Positions 8,386 to 16,662 of a DNA stretch of 64,000 nt are shown here, one piece after another (the stretch's first letter is position 1; each line of letters opens with the position of its first letter). The DNA is taken from NCBI GenBank assembly GCA_963634825.1, contig CAVHCP010000001.1, forward strand, positions 62,001 to 126,000, given 5' to 3'. The notes under the pieces are model-generated. The model made no database searches, was not told the origin of the DNA, and saw only the letters and a list, made by a program, of their open reading frames with translations. This DNA is from Gallibacter sp963634825. Lineage in GTDB: Bacteria; Bacillota; Clostridia; Peptostreptococcales; Anaerovoracaceae. A program made the translations under genes and the position numbers.

Positions 8386-9543
8386 TCATTTTTTATATAA
8401 TAAAGCTATACATTCCGTATGCTTTGTATTCGGGAAATTATCAAATGGCTTTAGGTATTTGATTTCATACCCGTTGTACTGCAAATAATACAAATTTTCG
8501 ATAAGCGTCTTAGGATTGCACGAAATGTATACTATTTGTTTTACACCATATGAAATAATTTTATCCAAAGCCTTTGGCGCTATACCCATCCTTGGCGGAT
8601 CCGCTATGATAACATCAGGCTTTTCGGTAATAGTCTCCATAACCTCAAACACATCGCCTGCTATAAACTCACATTTATCGGAAAGTCCATTTGTGCTTGC
8701 GCTTTCCTTTGCCATTTCTATCGCTTCTGTAACAAGCTCTATGCCTATCGCTTTTTTTGCATTTTTTGCAACTATTTGTGTAATAGTCCCTGTACCGCAA
8801 AATAGGTCAAATACAATTTTTTGATTGAGATCATCTATAAGATCTATAGCTTCCTTATATAGTCTTTCGGCGGCCAAAACATTTGTCTGAAAAAACGAAA
8901 ACGCTCCAACTTTAAATTTTAGACCTAAGATTTCCTCATCATAAGAGGCCTTGCCGTATAAAACTCGAAGCTCATCGCATTTTACGGCATCGGCAAGCTC
9001 ATCATTTATCGTCCTGAGTATGCCTGCGATTTTGTGCTCTAAAGGAAGTCCTTTTATAAGCTCTGTAAAACCTCCTTCATCAAAGCCATCTTCGCTTGTC
9101 GTAATGATATTTACAAGGATCTGACTGCTCTTGATGCCACGCCTTATGACAAGATGCCTCAAAAGCCCCTTGTGTGTCTTTTTGTGATATTTTGTATAAT
9201 TGCTTTCTTTAGCCCAGTTTAGGACCGCCCTCAATATTTTATTGAAATCATCATGTACAAGCATACATTCGTCGACCGTTACTATCGACATAAAATGCTT
9301 TTTTTTGTGCATGCCAAGCGTCAGCTCGCCGTCCCTTTCGAGATCTCCAAAGGTGTATTCCATCTTATTTCTGTATCTAAAAATTTCGGGAGCCGGCTCT
9401 ATCTTATCTATTTTATCAATGTGAAGCCTCTTTGCCTCTACTAAATCGAGAACTTGTTTTTCTTTTATCTCCAATTGCTTTTCGTATGGAATCCCCTGAC
9501 TTGTACATCCGCCACAAAGGTCCTTATCCCTGCAAATATCCAT
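8386..9543 (-). CDS. 23S rRNA (uracil-C5)-methyltransferase, RlmD/RumA family
   Basis: 385 residues. Starts with a cysteine cluster (C4, then LCGGC at 9-13) likely to bind an Fe-S cluster, without the N-terminal TRAM domain of RumA. SAM motif DLFCGTGTITQIVAK, IADPPRMG and the catalytic ISCNP near the C-terminus identify a TrmA/RlmD-type m5U enzyme; whether it modifies U747, U1939 or both cannot be read from sequence. It overlaps tgt by 20 bases; the SD (GAGGAG) is inside tgt about 12 bases upstream of the ATG, longer than usual. Confidence 0.88.
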   Translation of the reverse strand: MDICRDKDLCGGCTSQGIPYEKQLEIKEKQVLDLVEAKRLHIDKIDKIEPAPEIFRYRNKMEYTFGDLERDGELTLGMHKKKHFMSIVTVDECMLVHDDFNKILRAVLNWAKESNYTKYHKKTHKGLLRHLVIRRGIKSSQILVNIITTSEDGFDEGGFTELIKGLPLEHKIAGILRTINDELADAVKCDELRVLYGKASYDEEILGLKFKVGAFSFFQTNVLAAERLYKEAIDLIDDLNQKIVFDLFCGTGTITQIVAKNAKKAIGIELVTEAIEMAKESASTNGLSDKCEFIAGDVFEVMETITEKPDVIIADPPRMGIAPKALDKIISYGVKQIVYISCNPKTLIENLYYLQYNGYEIKYLKPFDNFPNTKHTECIALLYKK

Positions 9544-10648
9544 ATTTTTTATAAAACTCCTCTTTGTATTCTAAAAATCTGTCTTCTTCTATAGCTTTTC
9601 TGATATTTTTCATCGTATTTACAAGGAAATGTAAATTGTGATTTGATAAAAGCATCGACGACATAATCTCATTTGCCTTGAACATATGTCTCAAATATGC
9701 CCTCGAATAATTTCTGCATGTATAGCAGTCGCATTCATGGTCAAGCGGTGTAAAATCCCTTTCGCATTTGGCATTTTTTATATTTACAACGCCTGCGCTT
9801 GTCATAGCTGTGCCATTTCGGGCTATCCTTGTCGGAAGCACGCAGTCAAACATATCTATACCACGCTCAACTCCTTCAAATAAGTAATCAGGCGTGCCTA
9901 CGCCCATTAGATATCTTGGCTTCTCTTTTGGTAGCAAATCGTCCATCTCATCGAGCATATCGCACATCATTTCCTTTGACTCGCCTACGCTAAGCCCTCC
10001 GACTGCGTATCCGGGCAAATCAAATTGCGTGATCTCTTCTGCGCTTTGCTTTCTTAAATCCTTATACATACCACCTTGTACTATGCCAAAAAGTGCTTGA
10101 GCTTCCGTATTTTTATGTGCGTCTATACAGCGCTTTAGCCATCTTGTGGTTCGCTCAAGCGATGCCTTTACATATTCGTGCTCCGATGGATACGGAGTGC
10201 ATTCGTCGAATGCCATGATTATATCTGCACCGAGTGCGTTTTGTACTTCTATTGATTTTTCGGGTGTCAACATATGCTTTGAACCGTCTATAAATGATCT
10301 GAACTCGACGCCCTCTTCTGTTATCTTTCGCAAATCGCCAAGGCTAAAAACCTGAAATCCGCCACTGTCTGTCAATATGGCCCTATCCCAGTTCATAAAT
10401 TTATGAAGTCCGCCTGCCTCTCTTACAATCTCATGACCGGGCCTGAGATATAAATGATAGGTGTTGCTCAAAATTATCTCCGCACCTATCTCCTTTACTT
10501 CCTCCGGTCTCATCGCCTTGACTGCTCCTGCAGTGCCAACAGGCATAAATACAGGTGTTTGTATCTTTCCATGATTTGTTGTAATCTCTCCCCTGCGCGC
10601 CTTTGTCCTTTTATCCTTTTTTATCAGTTTATATGTTAATGCACTCAT
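9524..10648 (-). CDS. tgt: tRNA-guanine transglycosylase
   Basis: 374 residues. Exchanges the wobble guanine of GUN anticodons for preQ1 in queuosine synthesis. Catalytic blocks SGGFQVFSL (about 90-100) and FDCVLPTRIARNGT (about 265) and the zinc site CDCYTC...H near residue 305 are intact. AAGGAAGAG lies upstream of the ATG. Directly downstream of queA, which acts on the tRNA it makes. Confidence 0.97.
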   Translation of the reverse strand: MSALTYKLIKKDKRTKARRGEITTNHGKIQTPVFMPVGTAGAVKAMRPEEVKEIGAEIILSNTYHLYLRPGHEIVREAGGLHKFMNWDRAILTDSGGFQVFSLGDLRKITEEGVEFRSFIDGSKHMLTPEKSIEVQNALGADIIMAFDECTPYPSEHEYVKASLERTTRWLKRCIDAHKNTEAQALFGIVQGGMYKDLRKQSAEEITQFDLPGYAVGGLSVGESKEMMCDMLDEMDDLLPKEKPRYLMGVGTPDYLFEGVERGIDMFDCVLPTRIARNGTAMTSAGVVNIKNAKCERDFTPLDHECDCYTCRNYSRAYLRHMFKANEIMSSMLLSNHNLHFLVNTMKNIRKAIEEDRFLEYKEEFYKKYGYLQG

Positions 10649-10727
10649 ATAATTATCTCTTCCTTACTTAAAAACAGCTTAAAAATAACTTAAAAAATTA
10701 AAATTGAAATCCATCAAAAAATAAGCT

Positions 10728-11771
10728 CTAATATATCAACATCGCATCGCCATAGCTAAAAAATCTATAGTCGTTTGCCTTTGCCTCCTCATAAGCCTCA
10801 AGTATATGTTCTCTGTCATATAATGCTGATACGAGCATCAGAAGCGTGGATTTTGGCAAATGGAAATTTGTTATCAGCCTATCTATTATCTGAAACTCAT
10901 ATCCGGGATATATAAATATCCCTGTACTCGCATGTCCTGCTTTTACCTTGTAAATACCGTCTTTTTCGTCATAATATGCGGCACTTTCTACAGTCCTTGT
11001 AGATGTCGTACCAACTGATACTACCTTGCCACCATTTGCCTTTGTCTTATTTATCTGCTCTGCAGCCTCATCGCTTATATAATATTCCTCAAAGTGCATT
11101 TTATGTTCCTCTACATCATCGCATTTTACAGGTCTAAATGTACCTATGCCGACATGAAGGGTTACATAAGTAAGTTTTATGCCTTTCTTTTCTATCTTGT
11201 CGAGCAGTTCTTTCGTAAAGTGCAGTCCTGCCGTAGGAGCCGCAACGGAGCCCTCAGTCTTGCAATATACTGTCTGATATCTGTCTCTGTCACTCTTTGT
11301 TTCTTGTCTTTCTATATATGGCGGAAGTGGCATCCTGCCGAGCTCTTCGAGTCTCTCCATAAATATGCCATTATATTTAAACTCCACTATGCGCGTACCG
11401 TCTTTGCCATAATCTACGATTTCTGCAAAAAAATCATCGGCGAATTTCACACGGTCCCCCTTTTTTAATCGCCTTCCGGGTCTGACCATGCTTTCCCATC
11501 TGTCGCCGTCCGTTCTTTTAATCAGCAAAAATTCCACATTTACACCTGTGCTTTCCTTGACTCCAAAAAGTCTGGCAGGTATAACTTTGGAATTGTTTAA
11601 AACAAGACAATCGCCCTCGTCTAAATACTCGATGACATCAGCAAAATGTCTGTGCGATATACTATTTTCTTTTCTATTTAAAACCATAAGCTTTGATGAA
11701 TCTCTTTTTGCTGCCGGTGTTTGTGCTATAAAATGCTCATCAAGCTCATAATTAAAGTCTTCTACTTTCAT
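10728..11771 (-). CDS. queA: S-adenosylmethionine:tRNA ribosyltransferase-isomerase
   Basis: 347 residues. Builds epoxyqueuosine on preQ1-tRNA using the ribosyl moiety of SAM. Family blocks visible: DYELDEHFIAQTP-like N-terminus, NNSKVIPARLFG, AAPTAGLHFT and NFHLPKSTLLMLVSAL. The ATG overlaps the ruvB TGA by one base (TGATG), with GGAG upstream. The 80-base gap to tgt is A/T-rich with no clear terminator. Confidence 0.97.
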   Translation of the reverse strand: MKVEDFNYELDEHFIAQTPAAKRDSSKLMVLNRKENSISHRHFADVIEYLDEGDCLVLNNSKVIPARLFGVKESTGVNVEFLLIKRTDGDRWESMVRPGRRLKKGDRVKFADDFFAEIVDYGKDGTRIVEFKYNGIFMERLEELGRMPLPPYIERQETKSDRDRYQTVYCKTEGSVAAPTAGLHFTKELLDKIEKKGIKLTYVTLHVGIGTFRPVKCDDVEEHKMHFEEYYISDEAAEQINKTKANGGKVVSVGTTSTRTVESAAYYDEKDGIYKVKAGHASTGIFIYPGYEFQIIDRLITNFHLPKSTLLMLVSALYDREHILEAYEEAKANDYRFFSYGDAMLIY

Positions 11772-12775
11772 CAGTTCTCCATTTCTATCCCCAGATGTTC
11801 ATAAGCCTCCTGTGATGCAACTCTGCCTTTTGGTGTCCTGTGCAGCAGACCCTTTTGTATCAAATATGGCTCATATACATCCTCTATTGTCACTCGTTCT
11901 TCTCCAAGAGAAGCCGCTATAGTATCAATACCTACAGGACCTCCGCCAAACCTTGTTATTATAACATTTAATATCTCTCTGTCCAAGTTTTCGAGTCCGA
12001 GCATATCTACACCGAGTGCTTCAAGTGCTTTTTTTGTTATATCGAGGTTGATAATGCCATCTCCCTTCACCTGAGAAAAGTCCCGAACTCTCTTTAAAAT
12101 TCGGTTGGCTACGCGCGGGGTACCTCTCGAGCGCATAGCCATCTCTCTCATCGAATCGTCATCTACTGCGATGTCAAGTATTGCGGCACTCCTTTTTATT
12201 ATAGTCGCAAGCTCCTCTGTTGTATAGCTCTCAAATTTCGCCATTACCCCAAATCTGTCCCTAAGAGGTGCAGAAAGACTACCTGCTCTTGTTGTAGCTC
12301 CTATCAAAGTAAATTTGGAAAGGTCAAGGCGTATGGATCGTGCCGATGGTCCTTTGCCTATTATAATATCAAGTGCGTAGTCCTCCATTGCACTATATAA
12401 CACTTCCTCTACAGATCTGTTTAGTCTGTGTATTTCGTCTATAAATAAAACATCATTTTCGTTTAGGTTTGTAAGAATTGCGGCAAGATCTCCGGCTCTT
12501 TCGATAGCAGGTCCCGATGTTATCCTTATCTCTACTCCAAGCTCCTTTGCTATGATGCCCGCAAGCGTTGTCTTACCAAGCCCCGGCGGCCCATAAAAAA
12601 GCACATGATCAAGCGGTTCACCTCGAAGTTTTGCCGCTTCAATAAAAATTTTTAAATTATCCGTAACGGCTTTTTGTCCTATATACTCATCTAAGGATTG
12701 AGGCCTAAGCGTAAACTCGTTTTTTTCTTCATTTGCATTTTTATATGTATCGGTTATTCTTTCTTCATCAAACAT
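11771..12775 (-). CDS. ruvB: Holliday junction branch migration helicase RuvB
   Basis: 334-residue AAA+ motor of the RuvABC complex. Walker A GPPGLGKT (about 65), Walker B LFIDEIHRL (about 115), sensor 1 GATTRAGSL and the C-terminal winged helix RTPKGRVAS are all present. GGAGG precedes the ATG; lies 11 bases after ruvA. Confidence 0.98.
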   Translation of the reverse strand: MFDEERITDTYKNANEEKNEFTLRPQSLDEYIGQKAVTDNLKIFIEAAKLRGEPLDHVLFYGPPGLGKTTLAGIIAKELGVEIRITSGPAIERAGDLAAILTNLNENDVLFIDEIHRLNRSVEEVLYSAMEDYALDIIIGKGPSARSIRLDLSKFTLIGATTRAGSLSAPLRDRFGVMAKFESYTTEELATIIKRSAAILDIAVDDDSMREMAMRSRGTPRVANRILKRVRDFSQVKGDGIINLDITKKALEALGVDMLGLENLDREILNVIITRFGGGPVGIDTIAASLGEERVTIEDVYEPYLIQKGLLHRTPKGRVASQEAYEHLGIEMEN

Positions 12776-12786
12776 CTATATGCCTC

Positions 12787-13383
12787 CTAAATATTTTTTA
12801 GCGCCTGTTTGATACACTCTTCTACTGTCAGCGTATCCGCCGGTATCTTCGATATTGCGCTACTTGCTTCCATACGAGAATACCCAAGACCGACAAGTGC
12901 TTCGAGTGCTTCGTTTTCTATATTATGATCCGCAAATTTATCGCCACCTGTTTTTGTAACTTCGTCGCCGTCTGCAATATAATCCTTAAATTGATCCTTT
13001 AGATCGAGAACGATTCTCTGAGCCGTTTTTTTGCCAATACCGTTTGCTCTTGTAAATTGCGCATAATCTTCAAAGGTAACAGCCTTTTTTATTTCGTTTG
13101 CGCTCAATGCCGAAAATATCGCAAGCGCCGCCTTTGCTCCTACACCATTTATACCTATCAGCTTTCTGAATATATCAAGCTCTTCCCTGTTTTCGAAGCC
13201 ATAAAGACTCATATCGTCTTCTCTTACAATCATCACGGTATATACCTTTATGCTCTCATTTACCTCCATTAGGTAAAATGTGCTATTTGTAGGTACATTT
13301 ATATTGTATCCTATGCCCGCGGTTTCTACTACTATTGAATTTTCGCCTTTATATGCGAGTATGCCCTTTATATAATTTATCAA
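12787..13383 (-). CDS. ruvA: Holliday junction DNA-binding protein RuvA
   Basis: 198 residues: OB fold at the N-terminus (INYIKGILAYKGENSIVVE), tandem helix-hairpin-helix region with GVGAKAALAIFS and GIGKKTAQRIVLDL, and a C-terminal UBA-like domain (EALVGLGYSRMEA). The start codon is TTG at 13383, one base after the ruvC stop, with AAAGG upstream. Tetramerises on junctions and recruits RuvB. Confidence 0.97.
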   Translation of the reverse strand: MINYIKGILAYKGENSIVVETAGIGYNINVPTNSTFYLMEVNESIKVYTVMIVREDDMSLYGFENREELDIFRKLIGINGVGAKAALAIFSALSANEIKKAVTFEDYAQFTRANGIGKKTAQRIVLDLKDQFKDYIADGDEVTKTGGDKFADHNIENEALEALVGLGYSRMEASSAISKIPADTLTVEECIKQALKNI

Positions 13384-13384
13384 T

Positions 13385-13900
13385 TTATCTGCCTTTCATT
13401 AGTTCTTTCATTTTTTTTATCTTATCATTGTCGGAAGTGCTATGCGCGTGACAAACTGCCGCCGCAAGAGCATCCGCCGTATCATCGGGCTTTGGAATTT
13501 CGGGAAGCGACAATATAGTCTTGACCATCATCTGGACCTGTTTTTTGTCGGCACGCCCATATCCCGTAAGCGCCTGTTTTATTTGAAGCGGTGTGTATTC
13601 GGCTATCGGAAGTCCGCTATTTGCGGCAGCCAGTATAGCCACACCTCTCGCCTCTCCTACCTTTATTGCCGTCTTTGTATTTGTGTTAAAAAAAAGTTCC
13701 TCAACAGCTACCTCATCCGGCTCTGATTGCTGTATTATATTCATTATCGAGTAATAAATATGCTTCAATCTGTCAGGCATATCAACCCCTGCATCAGTTG
13801 TAACAGCCCCATAATCAATTACGGAAAACTTATTTCCTACTTTTTCTATTATGCCATATCCGAGTATCGCATATCCGGGATCTATTCCTAGTATCTTCAT
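13385..13900 (-). CDS. ruvC: Crossover junction endodeoxyribonuclease RuvC
   Basis: 171 residues. Resolves Holliday junctions. Acidic catalytic residues are visible in ILGIDPGYAI (Asp6), AVEELFF (about 66) and DDTADALAAAVCH (about 140). First gene of a long operon; its promoter carries a LexA-like palindrome between the -35 and -10. Confidence 0.97.
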   Translation of the reverse strand: MKILGIDPGYAILGYGIIEKVGNKFSVIDYGAVTTDAGVDMPDRLKHIYYSIMNIIQQSEPDEVAVEELFFNTNTKTAIKVGEARGVAILAAANSGLPIAEYTPLQIKQALTGYGRADKKQVQMMVKTILSLPEIPKPDDTADALAAAVCHAHSTSDNDKIKKMKELMKGR

Positions 13901-13928
13901 TTTTATCTCCTATTTTTATTCCTTAAAA

Positions 13929-13957
13929 ATTATATCATCTAAACATATGTTTGTCCA
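13929..13957 (-). promoter_or_regulatory. ruvC operon promoter with LexA-like palindrome
   Basis: Minus-strand TGGACA (13952-13957), 17-base spacer, TATAAT (13929-13934). The spacer holds the perfect 12-base palindrome AAACATATGTTT (13941-13952), which matches the Gram-positive SOS box GAACATATGTTC except for the outermost pair. Repression by LexA of ruvAB is known in Bacillus; here it is inferred from position and similarity. Confidence 0.7.
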
Positions 13958-13966
13958 TATTACATA

Positions 13967-13995
13967 TTGAAAGTCTTATCGCTCTAATGTATACT
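13967..13995 (+). promoter_or_regulatory. argR promoter
   Basis: TTGAAA (13967-13972), 17 bases, TATACT (13990-13995). The transcript would start near 14002 inside TGTATTGTATATATGCATG, an A/T-rich near-palindrome resembling an ARG box, so autoregulation is possible. A 5-bp hairpin (TGAGC/GCTCA) followed by CTGATTTTTTT lies in the leader at about 14013-14037. Confidence 0.7.
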
Positions 13996-14052
13996 TGTAT
14001 TGTATATATGCATGAGCTTTGCTCACTGATTTTTTTATGAAAGGAATAAAAA

Positions 14053-14499
14053 ATGCGCTATTCAAGACAAAATAAAATACTGGAGCTTATTTCCACTTAT
14101 GAGATAGACACACAGGAAAATCTCTGCCAGCTACTGAGAAATGCCGGCTATAATGTAACTCAGGCTACTATTTCCCGTGATATCAAGGAGCTACAGCTCA
14201 TAAAAACCTTATCTCCTTCGGGAAAGTATAAATATGCAGTTTCAACAAGCAATGACGGTCCTGTAAACGATCGTTTTATAAAGATTTTTAAGGAAACTAT
14301 TTTAAGCGTTAAATCTTCGGGCAATATCATTTTGGTAAAGACTTTGACAGGCTGTGCAAATGCAGCGGCAGAGGCTATAGATTCCTTTGGAATACCAAAT
14401 ACTATCGGCTCGCTTGCCGGTGACAACACTATAATAATAGTTGCTGATTCCGAGGAAAATGTCCCAAAGATTATGGAAAAATTTAACACTATTTTGTAA
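14053..14499 (+). CDS. argR: Arginine repressor ArgR/AhrC
   Basis: 148 residues. N-terminal winged helix (RQNKILELIS, then NVTQATISRDIKELQLIK) binds ARG boxes; the C-terminal arginine-sensing oligomerisation domain ends with the family's GSLAGDNTIIIVADSEE block. AAAGGA precedes the ATG. Sits directly before recN, the usual Firmicute arrangement. No arginine genes are in the window, so its targets lie elsewhere. Confidence 0.96.
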   Translation: MRYSRQNKILELISTYEIDTQENLCQLLRNAGYNVTQATISRDIKELQLIKTLSPSGKYKYAVSTSNDGPVNDRFIKIFKETILSVKSSGNIILVKTLTGCANAAAEAIDSFGIPNTIGSLAGDNTIIIVADSEENVPKIMEKFNTIL

Positions 14500-14512
14500 T
14501 TTATGCTATAAT
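14483..14512 (+). promoter_or_regulatory. Possible recN promoter at the end of argR
   Basis: TTAACA (14483-14488), 18 bases, TATAAT (14507-14512), overlapping the last codons of argR. No SOS-box-like palindrome is near it. Confidence 0.5.
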
Positions 14513-14550
14513 ACAATCATCATTATAATAATCAACATTAGGAGTATGCA

Positions 14551-16164
14551 ATGCTAAATCACTTGAGCATAAAAAATTTCGCAATCATAGAAGATGCGGA
14601 AATCAATTTTAATAAGGGATTAAATATCATAACCGGCGAATCAGGCTCGGGCAAATCCATTGTGGTAGAAGCTATAAGCTTGGCACTGGGTTGCAGAGCT
14701 GATTCTTCTTATATACGAACCGGTGCCGATAAGGCTGTTATACAGCTTGTTGCCGATTATTTGCACACTGATTATGTCATAACCCGTGAGCTTTCGACAA
14801 ATGGCAAAAACATTTGCAAGATCAATGGTGAGATTGTAAGTCTTGCGCAATTACAATCGCTAACCTCTAAAATTGCAGACCTGCACGGGCAGTATGACAA
14901 TCAGCTTTTGCTAAATCCCGCACTTCATATTGCAATTGTAGATGTGTACGAAAAAAGCACTATTTTCCCGGCAAGAGAGCGTGTAGCCGAGCTATATAAC
15001 TCCTACGTGGAAATAACAAATAAAATCAATGCGAAAAAAAGCGCATTAGAGCAGTCTAAAGAAAAGCTCGAGCTCAAGCAGTTCGAATTAAATGAAATAG
15101 AGAGTGCCTCGCTTGTTTTAGGTGAGGATGTCTCATTGCAAGAAAAATTAACGGAATGCAAAAACAGAGAAAAAATTTATCGCGCATTTGAAGAGGTTTC
15201 TTCTATGGCAGATAATGATAATTTCTCGCTCCTATCTTCACTAAATAATATCCAGCTTTCGCTGAAGGAAATCCGCAACATCTCGAGAGATGCGGCTACT
15301 GTTGAAGATGAGCTTTCGGATATATATTACAGGCTTGATGATCTTTTTAGCAGAGTCAGAAGATATAAAGAAAAGCTTTCATTCTCGGCTGAGGATCTCG
15401 ATCTTTTGACAGAGAGAATGGATACTATCACAACTTTAAAACGCAAATATGGCAATTCTATAGAAGATATTTTGAATTATGCGGATAAATTGCGTAAAGA
15501 ACTCAACTCGTTATCGACTATGGATCTTGATATTTCAAGTATGCTAATCGAGCAAGAGCGCGTAGGCGATATGCTCAAAAAAACGACCGAGCAGCTTACA
15601 AAGCTACGCAAAAGAAGTGCTTTGGCACTTGAGGAAAAAATACAAAACGAATTACAAGATTTGAATTTTGAAAATTCACGTGTGCATATTGCAGTCGAGC
15701 GTATGAACAAATATACATCAAATGGTATCGATGCCGTCGAATTTATGATAAGCACAAACGCAGGAGAGCCTCTCAAACCGCTTGCTAAAATAGCCTCAGG
15801 TGGTGAGCTTTCCAGGATAATGCTCGCCTTTAAGAGCGTAATAGGCGAATATGACAAGATAGATACTATGATCTTTGATGAAATAGATAATGGCATAAGC
15901 GGTCAGACGGCGGCTGTAGTAGGCAAAAAGCTCCTTGCAATCTCGCAAAAGCACCAAATAATTTCGATCACTCACCTGCCACAAATAGCCGCACTCAGCA
16001 ATCACAGCTATAAGATCGAAAAGACTACAAACAACTTTACAACCACTGCTACTATAAGGCATCTCAATGACCACGAAAAAGTCGAAGAAATAGCACGACT
16101 TCTCAGCGGTGACAGCGTCACTGATGTGGCAATAGAAAATGCCAAATCGCTTATAAATAAATAG
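14551..16164 (+). CDS. recN: DNA repair protein RecN
   Basis: 537 residues, SMC-like ATPase acting early in double-strand break repair. Walker A is GESGSGKS (residue 30; most relatives have GETGAGKS), followed by a long coiled-coil middle (about 150-370), the ABC-type signature IASGGELSRIMLAFK and Walker B MIFDEIDNGISG. GGAG is 7 bases before the ATG. Slightly shorter than the 550-570 typical of the family. Probably cotranscribed with argR and also from its own promoter. Confidence 0.97.
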   Translation: MLNHLSIKNFAIIEDAEINFNKGLNIITGESGSGKSIVVEAISLALGCRADSSYIRTGADKAVIQLVADYLHTDYVITRELSTNGKNICKINGEIVSLAQLQSLTSKIADLHGQYDNQLLLNPALHIAIVDVYEKSTIFPARERVAELYNSYVEITNKINAKKSALEQSKEKLELKQFELNEIESASLVLGEDVSLQEKLTECKNREKIYRAFEEVSSMADNDNFSLLSSLNNIQLSLKEIRNISRDAATVEDELSDIYYRLDDLFSRVRRYKEKLSFSAEDLDLLTERMDTITTLKRKYGNSIEDILNYADKLRKELNSLSTMDLDISSMLIEQERVGDMLKKTTEQLTKLRKRSALALEEKIQNELQDLNFENSRVHIAVERMNKYTSNGIDAVEFMISTNAGEPLKPLAKIASGGELSRIMLAFKSVIGEYDKIDTMIFDEIDNGISGQTAAVVGKKLLAISQKHQIISITHLPQIAALSNHSYKIEKTTNNFTTTATIRHLNDHEKVEEIARLLSGDSVTDVAIENAKSLINK

Positions 16165-16188
16165 AAGGCAACATCACTTACAAACAAA

Positions 16189-16218
16189 AAGAAGGTCAAA
16201 ACGCCTTCTTTTTTTTTA
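16189..16218. terminator. Bidirectional terminator between recN and yerC
   Basis: AAGAAGG and CCTTCTT pair around an 8-base loop; the plus strand ends in nine Ts and the minus strand in CTTCTTTTTG, so it can end both converging genes. Confidence 0.8.
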
Positions 16219-16263
16219 TAAATACCATCATTAATACTGAGCATATGCTTTTTTTATGGAAGC

Positions 16264-16572
16264 TCAATCGCCTTGTGATAAATCTTTTAATTTGCCTAAG
16301 ATAATTTTATATCCATCCGCTCCGTAAAGCAGACATTTATTTACACGACTTATCGTTGCAGTAGATGCTTTTGTTATCTTCTCAACTTCGCTATATGTCT
16401 TCCCCTCGTCCAAAAGCTTTGCAACCTGCCATCTTTGAGATATAGCATTTATCTCATTTATCGTACATATATCCTCAAAAAACTTATAGCATTCCTTTTT
16501 ATCTTCAAGTAAAAGTATTGCCTCAAAAAGCTCCTCAAGCTCTCTTTTTTTAGATTTTGATACCGTTGACAT
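16264..16572 (-). CDS. YerC/YecD family TrpR-related DNA-binding protein
   Basis: 102 residues, wholly a small helical DNA-binding domain of the Trp-repressor superfamily: WQVAKLLDEGKTYSEVEKITKASTATISR is the helix-turn-helix region (quoted in part: KTYSEVEKITKAS, TATISRVNK). Function in Clostridia is not established. GGAGG precedes the ATG. It has its own promoter inside the 3' end of recJ, and a short inverted repeat in the leader that could be an autoregulatory site. Confidence 0.85.
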   Translation of the reverse strand: MSTVSKSKKRELEELFEAILLLEDKKECYKFFEDICTINEINAISQRWQVAKLLDEGKTYSEVEKITKASTATISRVNKCLLYGADGYKIILGKLKDLSQGD

Positions 16573-16600
16573 AATAATATAGCCTCCTTTGTCGCTTTAA

Positions 16601-16615
16601 CACTTTAAAGAAGTG
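16601..16615. promoter_or_regulatory. Inverted repeat in yerC leader
   Basis: CACTT-N5-AAGTG lies roughly 12-26 bases after the predicted yerC transcription start. Position suits a repressor site for YerC itself; the short arms make this tentative. Confidence 0.3.
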
Positions 16616-16633
16616 ATATGCCTGTGCATTTTG

Positions 16634-16662
16634 ATTATACCATCGCACTATTTCTCAGTCAA
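16634..16662 (-). promoter_or_regulatory. yerC promoter within recJ
   Basis: Minus-strand TTGACT (16657-16662, made of the last codons of recJ), 17 bases, TATAAT (16634-16639). Near-consensus, so yerC is transcribed independently of the mgtE-recJ operon. Confidence 0.8.

Noticed and set aside
14013..14037. Hairpin before argR as a true terminator
   Set aside because: The stem is only 5 bp and four bases separate it from the T-run; it may slow polymerase but is too weak to call.
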